A stretch of 64,000 nucleotides of DNA. Origin: Lacibacter sediminis. Lineage in GTDB: Bacteria; Bacteroidota; Bacteroidia; Chitinophagales; Chitinophagaceae. Shown piece after piece: positions 17,791 through 26,468 of this stretch (position 1 is the stretch's first letter; every line of letters begins with the position of its first letter). Made by a program: the position numbers and the translations under genes. Below the pieces are notes generated by a model. That model was not told the origin of the DNA. It saw nothing but the letters and a program-made list of their open reading frames with translations, and searched no databases. The stretch is from NCBI RefSeq assembly GCF_014168535.1, contig NZ_CP060007.1, positions 62,001-126,000 on the forward strand. Direction: 5' to 3'.

Positions 17791-20700
17791 ATGAAGAAAT
17801 CTATACTTCTTGCCGTTGCTCTCATACTCTCTTTTTCAATCTTTAGTCAAACATTATCGAATCAGCTACTGGGTTACCAGGAGCCATATACACAGATGCA
17901 GGCACAGGCAACTGACAGCGCTGGAAATATTTATTATGCCGGTACATTTAAAGGAGCACTTGTTATAAACAATCAAACAATTTTTACAAGCAATGGGGGC
18001 GAAGATGTATTTGTTGTAAAGACGAATACCAATGGCCAGGTAGTATGGGCTAAAAAAGTTGGTGATACAGGGACAGATCTTTTTTCAAGCTTAGTGTTTC
18101 ATAATGGATCGCTTTATATGAGCATGATGATCTATCAAACGACAGAAATTGAGGATGTCTCCTATAATGTTTACTCTTCAGCTCCTACTTCAATTATTTT
18201 GAAAATTGATACAACCTCTGGAAGAATTAATTGGGTGAGAAAAAACTCCTTACCATTTCCAAAGCTCATGCCATCATCAGACATTCTTTATGTTTATGGT
18301 GTACAAAACGCTGTCAGTGCAGGTTTACTTTACTTCGAAGAATCATTGTTGGAAAATGCGGCTTCAACCTATAGAGCATTTTTTCTTTACATGGATACAG
18401 CTGGCAATTTTAAAGGCCATAAATTGTTGACTTCTTCACCGGCCGGTCCCTCAACGCACACATTAATTAACTCCGCTCCCGCTGCGAATAATAAACTCAT
18501 CTTCTTATTCAATACAACCACCACCCAAAGTATCCAGCTGGGTTCTCAAATAATTAACTTTCCAATTCGGTCAAATTACCAACTGCTGATCAAAACCGAC
18601 ACCTCTCTTTTAGACTTTCAGTATAAAATATTAAATCCCAATGGAGAGGGCTATGGCTACACTTTATGGCTTGAGAATACGGGCTTTACAATGTCTGAAA
18701 AAGGCGATTCTTTGTTCATGATTATAGCAGGATCAGACAACACAGGAAGTTATACTCTTGATGGTTTTAATGTACCGGTAGGTGACCAAAGTTTACTTCT
18801 TGTAATGGATACAAATTTTGTAACAACCAAAGTAAAACCGTTAAATATTCAGCGAATAGGTGGGTATGTTCTTAGGGTAGGCTTAAGTCATGCAGCAGCA
18901 GATAATAATTATTATTATTTCCGTGGGCGTATAACTGGATTTAATAACGCTTTGCCTGTTAAAGGCATTACTCCACAAACACAAGAGGTTGACTTGGTAT
19001 ATGGGTTAAAGGAGAAAATTGACTTTGCCGGCCCCAGCAAAAGTTTTGTAATTAAAACAAGAAAAGATTTGAGCGAAAGTAAAGTTACATGGCTTGGAGA
19101 CCACACGCCGTACGAAAGTCCAACTGTAACTCCCGCCTTTTTTACACATAGAAAAGGAAAACTTTACTTTTTGCACCTTGCGGATAATATCTGGAATCCA
19201 TGGGTTGTTGATACATCGCTTAATGTATTAAGTGGAGCAATGAAAACAAACGCCGACCGTGGAGAAACTACTAACTACGTAAAGTATTTCTCTGATGGTG
19301 GTAAAGCGATTGTGGGATTGGCAAAAGGTAGAACTGCACTAGATATTGATTCAACAAATATTGTCAGCAACCTGGCGAAAAGTGATTTGTTTTTTGTGGG
19401 CATGAACAATAATGACCAGGTGAGCTGGTACAAAAGATTGTATCATAGTTTTGCTAATTTTCTAATTCAAAAAATTACGACAAGAAATGAAATGATCTAT
19501 GTTTCATTTGCGTTGGTTGGCCCACGTAATAGTGGAGCTAATAATTATATTCGGATTGATACATCCATTTATTTCATTACACCAACTCCACCGCAAATGA
19601 CCGGCTTTTTGATATTTAATAAAACAGGGAAGTTTAAGGTACTCTTTTTACCAGCACCTTTTAGTGCGGCACCTATGTTTGATGTTTTTTCTGATGGAAG
19701 TCTGGCAGTTGCGAGTGTAGCAAATTCCACAGCTCTTAATTTGCCGGGAAAATCGTTTACGAGCGCCTCAGGTATGTATGTTGCCAGGTTTGATACGTCA
19801 GGTACCCTATTAGACGCAGTTAAGTTTTCATCGTCTGCGAATACATCCTTAGCATTGCCGACAGACCTAATTACAGATACGCTGGCAAAGAGCTTTAAGA
19901 TTTTATGGGTTAGTAACCTAAGTCAAGCTCCTTCGGGAAATACTTTTAGCTTTCACAATGGAATAAGTGCAGCAACCAATTATTCAGTAACAAATCCCCA
20001 GCCGGCAAGTACGAGTAGCAAACAATACTTACTGCTCACAAATACAAGCTTTATAACCATGAATGGTTCTGCAACTATCGGCCCTTTAAACTCGATAAAC
20101 AGAACAAGTGCACAGGTGAATAATAAGGTTTTTTTATTGCTCGGAAAATCTAATTTGAAAGACTCCATTTATTTCAACAATAACCTTCTTATACCTGATA
20201 GTAATAGTAATGTGAGATTTATCCTTGGCATGGACACTGATTTAAATTATTATAAACACCGGGTTTTAAATTCTAAAGCTGAGATTAAGGCAGACTTTGC
20301 ATTCACGTCTTTAAAAGCTCACAATAAAATGCTTTATGCTTCGGGCAGCAATTTTGCAAGCATTAAGATTGATACTGTAAATGTGGGATATGCGGGAATG
20401 ACAGATGCTATCACAGTTCAGTTTGATACAAATTTTGTTGCAAAAAAAGTATTCAGAATGGCTTCTCCCTATTTGGAAACAATGCTTGGTTGCGATATTT
20501 ATAATGATTCCTTAATCAGCTTTGCATACACTTCTCAAGGGTCACCAACTTTTGTAAGTGGCAGAGTGGCTGCACGGAATTCAAGTGTTGAATTAACCGA
20601 CCTTGATGAAAATGCCTACATCCAAACTGTACTTCTTAAAACCGGCGTTGTTACTTCAGTGGACGAACCGATAACAATACAAGGGTTTAAACTGTTTCCG

Positions 20701-20937
20701 AACCCTGTTCTTGCTAATATGGTGACAGTTGATCTTGGAAATACAGATGCAGGCCGCTATCATTGGTTATTGTATAATACCGAAGGAAGATTAATTGAAA
20801 GTAATATGCTGATGTGGAACCCCGGACAAACGAAGCAGATACAATTCAGTAACAGATTACAGGCGGGGAATTATGTACTGGTAATTAAAACCAGTAAACA
20901 GAAAACGGTGAAGGCAGTTAAGTTGACAATTCTATAA
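17791..20937 (+). CDS. type IX secretion substrate, T9SS type A sorting domain
   Basis: 1048 residues. A signal peptide (MKKSILLAVALILSFSIFSQ) is followed by beta-propeller-like repeats with the pattern DSAGNIYYAGTFKG ... GGEDVFVVKTNTNGQVVW, resembling SBBP-type repeats, spread over residues about 40-950. The C-terminal ~80 residues (FKLFPNPVLANMVTVDL ... AGNYVLVIKTSKQKTVKAVKL) are a Por secretion sorting domain (type A). The protein is therefore predicted to cross the outer membrane through the type IX system and be attached to or released from the surface. No enzyme domain is seen. Single gene. Confidence 0.92.
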   Translation: MKKSILLAVALILSFSIFSQTLSNQLLGYQEPYTQMQAQATDSAGNIYYAGTFKGALVINNQTIFTSNGGEDVFVVKTNTNGQVVWAKKVGDTGTDLFSSLVFHNGSLYMSMMIYQTTEIEDVSYNVYSSAPTSIILKIDTTSGRINWVRKNSLPFPKLMPSSDILYVYGVQNAVSAGLLYFEESLLENAASTYRAFFLYMDTAGNFKGHKLLTSSPAGPSTHTLINSAPAANNKLIFLFNTTTTQSIQLGSQIINFPIRSNYQLLIKTDTSLLDFQYKILNPNGEGYGYTLWLENTGFTMSEKGDSLFMIIAGSDNTGSYTLDGFNVPVGDQSLLLVMDTNFVTTKVKPLNIQRIGGYVLRVGLSHAAADNNYYYFRGRITGFNNALPVKGITPQTQEVDLVYGLKEKIDFAGPSKSFVIKTRKDLSESKVTWLGDHTPYESPTVTPAFFTHRKGKLYFLHLADNIWNPWVVDTSLNVLSGAMKTNADRGETTNYVKYFSDGGKAIVGLAKGRTALDIDSTNIVSNLAKSDLFFVGMNNNDQVSWYKRLYHSFANFLIQKITTRNEMIYVSFALVGPRNSGANNYIRIDTSIYFITPTPPQMTGFLIFNKTGKFKVLFLPAPFSAAPMFDVFSDGSLAVASVANSTALNLPGKSFTSASGMYVARFDTSGTLLDAVKFSSSANTSLALPTDLITDTLAKSFKILWVSNLSQAPSGNTFSFHNGISAATNYSVTNPQPASTSSKQYLLLTNTSFITMNGSATIGPLNSINRTSAQVNNKVFLLLGKSNLKDSIYFNNNLLIPDSNSNVRFILGMDTDLNYYKHRVLNSKAEIKADFAFTSLKAHNKMLYASGSNFASIKIDTVNVGYAGMTDAITVQFDTNFVAKKVFRMASPYLETMLGCDIYNDSLISFAYTSQGSPTFVSGRVAARNSSVELTDLDENAYIQTVLLKTGVVTSVDEPITIQGFKLFPNPVLANMVTVDLGNTDAGRYHWLLYNTEGRLIESNMLMWNPGQTKQIQFSNRLQAGNYVLVIKTSKQKTVKAVKLTIL

Positions 20938-20948
20938 CGGTAATAAAA

Positions 20949-21782
20949 TTATTCTTCAATCTTTTTAATACCCGTTTTCGTCAGCTCAATTTTTTTCTCT
21001 TTGTAGAGTTTGCCAACGGTCATCTTGAAGGCCTTCTTGCTCATGCCGAAGAAATTGTAGATCTCCTCCGGATCACTTTTGTCGTGGTATGGTAGATAGC
21101 CATTACCTTCTCCAAGCAGACGCATGATCTTCTGTGCTTCATCTTCTACACGCTGGTAACCTTGTTTGCCTATACCCACATCGATCTTACCGTCTTCACG
21201 AATGGTCTTAATGTAACCGGCTACTTTATCGCCAATGTTCAGCGGTTGAAATACATCACTGAAAAATAAAAGCCCGATGTGTTTTTTGTTGATGATGACC
21301 GACCATCCCAATTCAGTTTGACGATAGATGATCAACTCTACTTCATCCTTTTCTTTTACGGTTAATTCATCATTGCTCAGTAAATGTTCAATGTATTGCG
21401 ATGCGGCTGCACGACCCGTTTGCTCATCTATATACACATGCACCAAATATTCGCCACCTAAACGCATGGCCGAAATCTGTTTACTCTTTGGAACAAACAG
21501 ATCTTTCATTAGTCCCCAATCTAAAAAAGCACCATGCGAACTTGTGCCCACCACTTTCATCAATGCAAAATCGCCCACTACAGCTGTGGGGTGTTGGGTG
21601 GTAGCGATCAACCTGTCTTCGCCATCGTGATAAACAAACACCGTTAGTTCATCACCCGCTCTTGTACCACGTGGCACAAAACGTTTGGGCAACAGGATGC
21701 CTTCAGCACCATCATCGAGATAAGCTCCTGCATCTTTCAAACGCTTTACAATAAGACGGTTATATTGACCTACTTCTACCAT
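20949..21782 (-). CDS. S1-like RNA-binding protein, CvfB family
   Basis: 277 residues with ATG start MVEVGQYNRL; the two codons before it open with TTG and are not needed. The protein consists of tandem S1-like OB folds: VGQYNRLIVKRLKDAGAYLD (1-60), VGDFALMKVVGTSSHGAFLDWG with LFVPKSKQ (about 70-100), and VAGYIKTIREDGKIDVGIG (about 185-205), ending in a winged-helix-like segment (DPEEIYNFFGMSKKAFKMTVGKLYKEKKI). This order matches the CvfB/YitL family, RNA-binding proteins that influence virulence-factor or stress gene expression in Firmicutes. Role here unknown. Convergent with the T9SS gene, 11 bp between stops. Confidence 0.88.
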   Translation of the reverse strand: MVEVGQYNRLIVKRLKDAGAYLDDGAEGILLPKRFVPRGTRAGDELTVFVYHDGEDRLIATTQHPTAVVGDFALMKVVGTSSHGAFLDWGLMKDLFVPKSKQISAMRLGGEYLVHVYIDEQTGRAAASQYIEHLLSNDELTVKEKDEVELIIYRQTELGWSVIINKKHIGLLFFSDVFQPLNIGDKVAGYIKTIREDGKIDVGIGKQGYQRVEDEAQKIMRLLGEGNGYLPYHDKSDPEEIYNFFGMSKKAFKMTVGKLYKEKKIELTKTGIKKIEE

Positions 21783-21814
21783 GTACAACGAAGATAAGTT
21801 AAGAGACGGAAGAA

Positions 21815-21895
21815 GATGGCTGATTTTTGATGTAGGATTTATGATTGGACTCCTGTGCCTCGAACCTTGTGCCTTGTTTCTTGTACCTTGTATTC
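21815..21895 (+). repeat. dispersed repeat, copy 2
   Basis: Reads ATGGCTGATTTTTGATG then TAGGATTTATGATTGG, followed by CCTTGTGCCTTG- and CTTGTACCTTG-type words. Matches copy 1 at 15455 and the inverted copy at 24922. Lies between the CvfB-like gene and the next promoter region. Confidence 0.75.
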
Positions 21896-21939
21896 TTCCT
21901 CAGTCTTTGTGGCTCAAAAAAAGAATTGGTATATTCACG

Positions 21940-21961
21940 TTCGTTTGAAGCTTCAAACGAA
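21940..21961. promoter_or_regulatory. perfect 22-bp palindrome upstream of a small gene
   Basis: Two perfect 11-base arms TTCGTTTGAAG and CTTCAAACGAA meet without a spacer (central AAGCTT). The left arm contains CGTTCGTTTG, close to a -7 element (TTCGTTTG, one mismatch to TAnnTTTG), so the palindrome would overlap a promoter 32 bp before the ATG at 21994. An operator for a dimeric regulator is the simplest reading (inference). Confidence 0.55.
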
Positions 21962-21993
21962 GCAAAAATTATTATTCACTAAAACTCATAATT

Positions 21994-22158
21994 ATGTCGT
22001 TGTTTAATACAGGAAAGAATAAAAAAGACAAAAAGAAGAATGCGCCTGCAGGTAATAAATCATCTATGTTCATTGCACCAAAAGGCGGCGGAAAAGCCAA
22101 TACAAAAACGTCAAGTAATGCCGGAAAGCATGTAGGTGGTGCACAGAGAGGAGCGTAA
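21994..22158 (+). CDS. 54-aa basic Gly/Lys-rich protein
   Basis: A short open frame starting MSLFNTGKNKKDKKKNAPAG and ending HVGGAQRGA. It is very basic (11 Lys in the first 34 residues), has no membrane segment or signal, and is rich in Gly, Asn and Ser, so it is likely disordered and may bind nucleic acid (inference). The ATG context, the promoter-like palindrome upstream, and the position in a gap otherwise too small for a larger gene support it as real. The next gene starts 13 bp after its stop and may be co-transcribed. No family recognised. Confidence 0.6.
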   Translation: MSLFNTGKNKKDKKKNAPAGNKSSMFIAPKGGGKANTKTSSNAGKHVGGAQRGA

Positions 22159-22171
22159 TTTTTCCTTGTTT

Positions 22172-22654
22172 ATGAACTCTATGGAACATCAACAAGACGT
22201 CCTTACTGAAATCGTTACGGCTTCGCAAATCAAAAGATCAAAATTACTTCCATGGTGGATTAAAATATTTATGTGGATCTTCCTGATTATCGGTTTCCTG
22301 ATTCCTATTTTATTGATCGCCGCTGTCGCTGGGTTTGATACACAGTTAGCGATTTACGGTCTTGAAACGAATAATGCATTTACATTAACGGGAATATTAC
22401 TGATCTTAGTTTTTGCGTTAAAAGGTTTCGTATCGTTTGGAATGGTAAAAGAAAAGGATTGGGCTATAAAATTGGGAGCGATTGATGCAATTCTTGGAAT
22501 TGTAATTTGTGTTTTCACGAGTTATATTTACCCCTTTATAAGCGAAGAATCCGCAAGCTTTTCATTATTAAAATTTGAATTAATTTTTCTGATTCCATAC
22601 CTGATTAAACTTCTCAGGATAAAAAATGATTGGGAATCGGCTAGAGCATATTGA
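22172..22654 (+). CDS. hypothetical membrane protein
   Basis: 160 residues from ATG MNSMEHQQDV; a GTG start at 22136 would overlap the preceding small gene by 23 bases and is less likely. Four hydrophobic segments are visible: IKIFMWIFLIIGFLIPILLIA, LTGILLILVFALKGFV, LGAIDAILGIVICVF and FELIFLIPYLIKLL. No conserved catalytic residues. Its C terminus (RIKNDWESARAY) runs directly into a long terminator hairpin. Family not recognised. Confidence 0.7.
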   Translation: MNSMEHQQDVLTEIVTASQIKRSKLLPWWIKIFMWIFLIIGFLIPILLIAAVAGFDTQLAIYGLETNNAFTLTGILLILVFALKGFVSFGMVKEKDWAIKLGAIDAILGIVICVFTSYIYPFISEESASFSLLKFELIFLIPYLIKLLRIKNDWESARAY

Positions 22655-22659
22655 CAGAT

Positions 22660-22694
22660 AATAAAGAAAGCGGCCATTGGCCGCTTTCTTTATT
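22660..22694. terminator. bidirectional terminator, 16-bp perfect stem
   Basis: The perfect 16-bp stem (22660-22675 pairs with 22679-22694, loop ATT) has AATAAAG/CTTTATT ends that serve as T-runs in both directions. The stop codon of the minus-strand rhomboid gene lies inside the right arm. Confidence 0.85.
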
Positions 22695-23781
22695 TTAATT
22701 TAAGCAGTTCTTTATCAATTTCTTTCTTCACCCGTTCCCGTTCCACATTCAGCGTGTCAGCAATGTCAGGTTGTGCTGAAATTCTTAATGTAAGCTCCAT
22801 TTCTTTTTTACGCAACTCAACATACCGGTTAACTGTTGCTGCTAATCCTTTCATTTCTTCACCCACATCCAGGTTCATCATTTTTACTGCAATGCTGTTT
22901 GCCTTTTCCAGTTTAAGCTTGAATTGTTCCAGTATTGGTTTGGGTAAACCGGAGAGGTTATCGCCATAATGATGGTATACCTGCAAAGCATCATCTTGTA
23001 CAATCACAAACTGTTCATACAATTCTTTGAAACGATCAACATCGGGATAGCTGTCATTTTTTATATCACGAAGAACATTGTTACGCACTTTGGCTGATAC
23101 TTTGTTTTGTTGCAGATACCAACCACAAATAAATACACTTAGTATAATAACTGCCGGAACAACCCATCCGGCAGCTTGTTGTTTATTTTCTTTGTTGATA
23201 CTAAAAGCAAACAGGTAACCGATCAGCATGCCGCTTAGCAAACCTCCTGTATGTGATGCAAGATCAATTCCTCTCGTTACTCCTGAAAAGAGATTATACA
23301 GCAGGAAGATCAAAACACTTAGCAGGAAAGACCGGCTTACTTTTTTCGGTATCAATCTCGTTGTAAGTAAAGCCAGAAATACACCATACATTCCAAATAA
23401 TGCACCGGTAGCACCGGCACTGTTTACTGGTTCTTTATGCCAGTACAAGCTTGCCAAACCTGCGAGAACGGCAGAACATAAATAAACGGTGATGTACCGT
23501 AGTTTACCAAGGGTTGGTTCGAGATAAGTACCGATGAAAAAAAGTGCGTACAGATTTATTGCAAGATGAATAATACCGAAATGGAGAAAAGCTGCAGTAA
23601 TCAGGCGCCACCAATCGCCACTTGCAGTAAGTGGCCCGTAGTTACTTCCCCAACGAAGGTGCACCAAACCGCTTGCGTCAAAAACACCTGCACCTTGTAA
23701 TCCCATGATCATGAAAACAAGAACATTGATACCAATGATAGTGTAGGTAAGTGTAAGACTACCGTTTTCGTCTTGGGGCAT
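22690..23781 (-). CDS. rhomboid-family membrane protein, catalytic Ser replaced by Thr
   Basis: 363 residues. The rhomboid core of six membrane helices fills residues about 10-200: HFGIIHLAIN (His72, Asn76, the oxyanion residues), then AGATGALFGMYG where the catalytic GxSG motif reads G-A-Thr125-G, and LASHTGGLLSG with the general-base His177. All other family hallmarks are kept. A ~160-residue C-terminal extension is helical and charged, likely a periplasmic or cytoplasmic coiled coil. With Thr in place of Ser the protein may be a weak protease or an inactive, chaperone-like rhomboid (inference). The gene ends inside a shared terminator. Confidence 0.88.
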   Translation of the reverse strand: MPQDENGSLTLTYTIIGINVLVFMIMGLQGAGVFDASGLVHLRWGSNYGPLTASGDWWRLITAAFLHFGIIHLAINLYALFFIGTYLEPTLGKLRYITVYLCSAVLAGLASLYWHKEPVNSAGATGALFGMYGVFLALLTTRLIPKKVSRSFLLSVLIFLLYNLFSGVTRGIDLASHTGGLLSGMLIGYLFAFSINKENKQQAAGWVVPAVIILSVFICGWYLQQNKVSAKVRNNVLRDIKNDSYPDVDRFKELYEQFVIVQDDALQVYHHYGDNLSGLPKPILEQFKLKLEKANSIAVKMMNLDVGEEMKGLAATVNRYVELRKKEMELTLRISAQPDIADTLNVERERVKKEIDKELLKLK

Positions 23782-23835
23782 AGAGGATGGTTGAGTGATA
23801 GATAAAAGTAACTTTCTTCCGGAAATAATGAGAAT

Positions 23836-23870
23836 AAAAAAAGGGCTGCAGACAGCAACCCTTTTTACTT
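23836..23870 (-). terminator. terminator of the cupin gene
   Basis: On minus: AAAGGGTTGCTG, TCTG, CAGCCCTTT with a 2-base bulge, followed by seven T. Confidence 0.55.
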
Positions 23871-23883
23871 ATTTGAAATTTTT

Positions 23884-24771
23884 TTATTGCAATGCTGTGG
23901 CCTGTATCTTCTGCATGGCTTTTTCCGCACGTTTGATGGCCAGCTGCTTTTTGTAGTTGAACCATTTTTGTCCACGGATCTTGAACATGATATCATCAAA
24001 CTTACGTTGGAGGGTTACATTCCATAACCCTGTTAAGATTGTACCTGCAGTTGCACCAATGGTACGAACTGACAATCCAAAACCACCTTCAGCATATTCA
24101 ATATGATGCCAGTAACCACTAGGCATATACAAGGTGTCACCATACTCGAGGTAACCGGTGTACCCTTTTGCATATTGCATGGCAGGATACGTTTCAAAAT
24201 CGGGTTTATCAATATCTACCAAACCATGTACGTTAAAAGGCAGACGGTATAAAAAATCACTTTGATCGGGAGGGAACAACACGACCCGACGCTTACCTGT
24301 AAACTGTGTAAGAAACACATTGCTCATATCAATATCCATGTGCATACGGGTTACCGAATGTTTCGGTCCAAAGAACATGAAAGGTATTTTGATGTAACGG
24401 CCGGTGATCTTTGGATAGCCAAAGTCTTTCAGCAGTTCAGGTTTGTGTTTGAATACGGGGAATAAGAACAAACGCAGATCGGTTGGTTCTTTTTCAATGA
24501 GATCGAGATATTCATTGAACTTCATTTCAGCATGTGCTACGCTTAACGTTTCACTTGGGTTGGCTTTTTTGGTGCTGAACAGTTTCACTTTTATATCGCC
24601 CATGGATTGTTTGAAATAATCCATCGTCCATTTTTCGTAAGCAGGATATTGTTTCCATAAGCCACGCAGAATGACAGGCTTTTGGGGTTTGAGGTATTTT
24701 TCAGTAAACTCTTTACGGGTGATGGTTGTGCCATCCACGATAGGAATTGCTGTATCGATATTCATCTTCAT
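23884..24771 (-). CDS. cupin-8 / JmjC-like Fe(II), 2-oxoglutarate-type protein
   Basis: 295 residues from MKMNIDTAIPIVDG; the longer frame to 24897 has no support. The fold of the Cupin_8 (JmjC-like) family is shown by KPVILRGLWKQYPAYEKWT near the N terminus, the facial-triad motif HMDIDMSN (His144, Asp146), KRRVVLFPP strand, GDTLYMPSGYWHHIEY (distal His222 or His223) and a final KGYTGYLEYGDTL strand. Members hydroxylate protein or small-molecule substrates using Fe(II) and 2-oxoglutarate; the substrate here is unknown. Followed by a terminator, so separate from the rhomboid gene. Confidence 0.88.
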   Translation of the reverse strand: MKMNIDTAIPIVDGTTITRKEFTEKYLKPQKPVILRGLWKQYPAYEKWTMDYFKQSMGDIKVKLFSTKKANPSETLSVAHAEMKFNEYLDLIEKEPTDLRLFLFPVFKHKPELLKDFGYPKITGRYIKIPFMFFGPKHSVTRMHMDIDMSNVFLTQFTGKRRVVLFPPDQSDFLYRLPFNVHGLVDIDKPDFETYPAMQYAKGYTGYLEYGDTLYMPSGYWHHIEYAEGGFGLSVRTIGATAGTILTGLWNVTLQRKFDDIMFKIRGQKWFNYKKQLAIKRAEKAMQKIQATALQ

Positions 24772-24921
24772 GTTTGCCTTTTTTACACTAATCAGTTGTA
24801 AGCGGCACAAATTTAGGCCAATTTGAGGAACAGCAAGCCTTGAGAGGCTGATACCCGTCAGATGCAACGAATTTTTTACAAATTGTTTGAGAAACAAAAT
24901 CCAATGTCCAAAAAACTAAAG

Positions 24922-25003
24922 CCAGGGTGAAGACACAAGGTAAAGGGCACAAGGGGCAAGGCATAAGTGCCAAATCACAAATCCTCCATCCGAAATCAGA
25001 CAT
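24922..25003 (-). repeat. dispersed repeat, copy 3 (inverted)
   Basis: On minus it reads ATGTCTGATTTCGGATG then GAGGATTTGTGATTTGG and a run of CCTTG/CCTTGTG words. It begins directly after the TAG of the Mur-ligase-like gene, as copy 1 begins directly after another stop codon. Confidence 0.75.
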
Positions 25004-26404
25004 CTAGAGCTCTTCCCACACCAATTTCGAAAACTGTTCCAGGGAAGGGTCACGTGCACCCATGAGCAGGAGTACGCAATCTTCTGTAAAATGCGGACGC
25101 AAAGCTTCCACCAGATCGTTCCTGTTGTCAACAAAAAATGCATTGGCTCCTTTTCCTTTGAGGTCGTTGATGAGATCGTTGGCTGAAATATCTTTTACTG
25201 CAGTGCCGCCGGCATAGAAAATCTCGCTCATCCATATTTCATCTTGTGGACGTAGCACTTTGCTGATCTCTTCCACAAAATCGTTTCGTAAAAATTTTGT
25301 TGGCCCATATCCGTGTGGCTGAAACCAGGCAATTACTTTTTTGGCAATGGGTTGACAAGCTTCAATACTTGCTGCACACTTGGCAGGGTTGTGTGCATAG
25401 TCATCGATCAACCAAACATTGTTTTTTTGTCCGATGATCTGGTGGCGACGGTAAATGCCTTCATAATTTTTCAACGCTTCGGCTGCAGTTTGCAACGGAA
25501 CGCCGATGAGGTTGGCCACTGTTGCCGCTGCAAGAGCGTTTTCCATGTTGTGTTTGCCTATGGCGTGAATGGTGAATGGTGAGTGGTGAGTGGTATCTCC
25601 GCTAGTGGTAATATCAAATGAAATGGAAAAGCCTTGTTGATGAAAGGTACTTGCATGATAGGCGGCATTATCACTTACATCAACTGAAAAATTATGCGCA
25701 GGATTTGCAGATAATTTTTTTGCCAATGGATGCGATTGATTCACCACAAAAAATTCGGATGTATTTTTTTTGAACTGTTCAAAAATTTCGATGAGTGTAT
25801 CGATCTCTTTATGATCCTTGTCGATGTTGATGAGCAAACCAACTTCAGGCGTATAGTTCACTATGCTGCCATCGCTTTCATCAGCTTCAATGACGAGCCA
25901 ATCGCCACTGCCTACTTTTGCATTACCGATCTTTCCTTCTTTAATAATACTGGTCAACCCTGCACCACTGATGATGCTTGGTTGCATACCTGCGTGTTGC
26001 AGAATATCAAACAACATCGCACTTGTGGTTGATTTACCACTGGTGCCGCCAACAGCAATTGTCTTTTTACTTCTTGCAATTACAGCTAACAACTCTGCAC
26101 GTTTGATGATGGGGATATTGAGTTGCTTGGCCTTGATCACCTCTTCAACGGTATCTTCAACAGCAGTTGATACAACTACTAAATCTGTTTCATTGGTAAT
26201 GCCTTCGCCGTTTTGTAAAAAGCAACGGATACCTTCAGCTTCTAACTTTTCTTTTGTTTCGTTTGGTTCGTCGGGATGAAAGTAACGGTCGCTGCCACTC
26301 ACTTCTTTGCCAATACCTTTTAAATATTGTGCAATGGCACTCATGCCAACACCGGCCACGCCGATAAAGAATACGTTTTTAAAATCATTGATAGAAGTGA
26401 TCAT
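25004..26404 (-). CDS. Mur ligase family protein (MurC/Mpl-like paralogue)
   Basis: 466 residues from ATG MITSINDFKN (a TTG three codons earlier is less likely). Rossmann N domain VFFIGVAGVGMSAIAQYLKG, P-loop AVGGTSGKSTTS (about 115-125), central-domain IEADESDGSI and GKHNMENALAA, and C domain DDYAHNPAKCAASIEA. The order is that of UDP-N-acetylmuramate-amino acid ligases, but the P-loop GTSGKST differs from the usual GTHGKTT of MurC, and the gene sits outside a division/cell-wall cluster. It may be the recycling ligase Mpl or another ATP-dependent ligase rather than the essential MurC. Confidence 0.82.
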   Translation of the reverse strand: MITSINDFKNVFFIGVAGVGMSAIAQYLKGIGKEVSGSDRYFHPDEPNETKEKLEAEGIRCFLQNGEGITNETDLVVVSTAVEDTVEEVIKAKQLNIPIIKRAELLAVIARSKKTIAVGGTSGKSTTSAMLFDILQHAGMQPSIISGAGLTSIIKEGKIGNAKVGSGDWLVIEADESDGSIVNYTPEVGLLINIDKDHKEIDTLIEIFEQFKKNTSEFFVVNQSHPLAKKLSANPAHNFSVDVSDNAAYHASTFHQQGFSISFDITTSGDTTHHSPFTIHAIGKHNMENALAAATVANLIGVPLQTAAEALKNYEGIYRRHQIIGQKNNVWLIDDYAHNPAKCAASIEACQPIAKKVIAWFQPHGYGPTKFLRNDFVEEISKVLRPQDEIWMSEIFYAGGTAVKDISANDLINDLKGKGANAFFVDNRNDLVEALRPHFTEDCVLLLMGARDPSLEQFSKLVWEEL

Positions 26405-26468
26405 AGAAAGCAAATGTAAGTGGAATTTTCACCGCTGAGAAAGGAGAGAATAGAAGTTTGCGCAGAGA

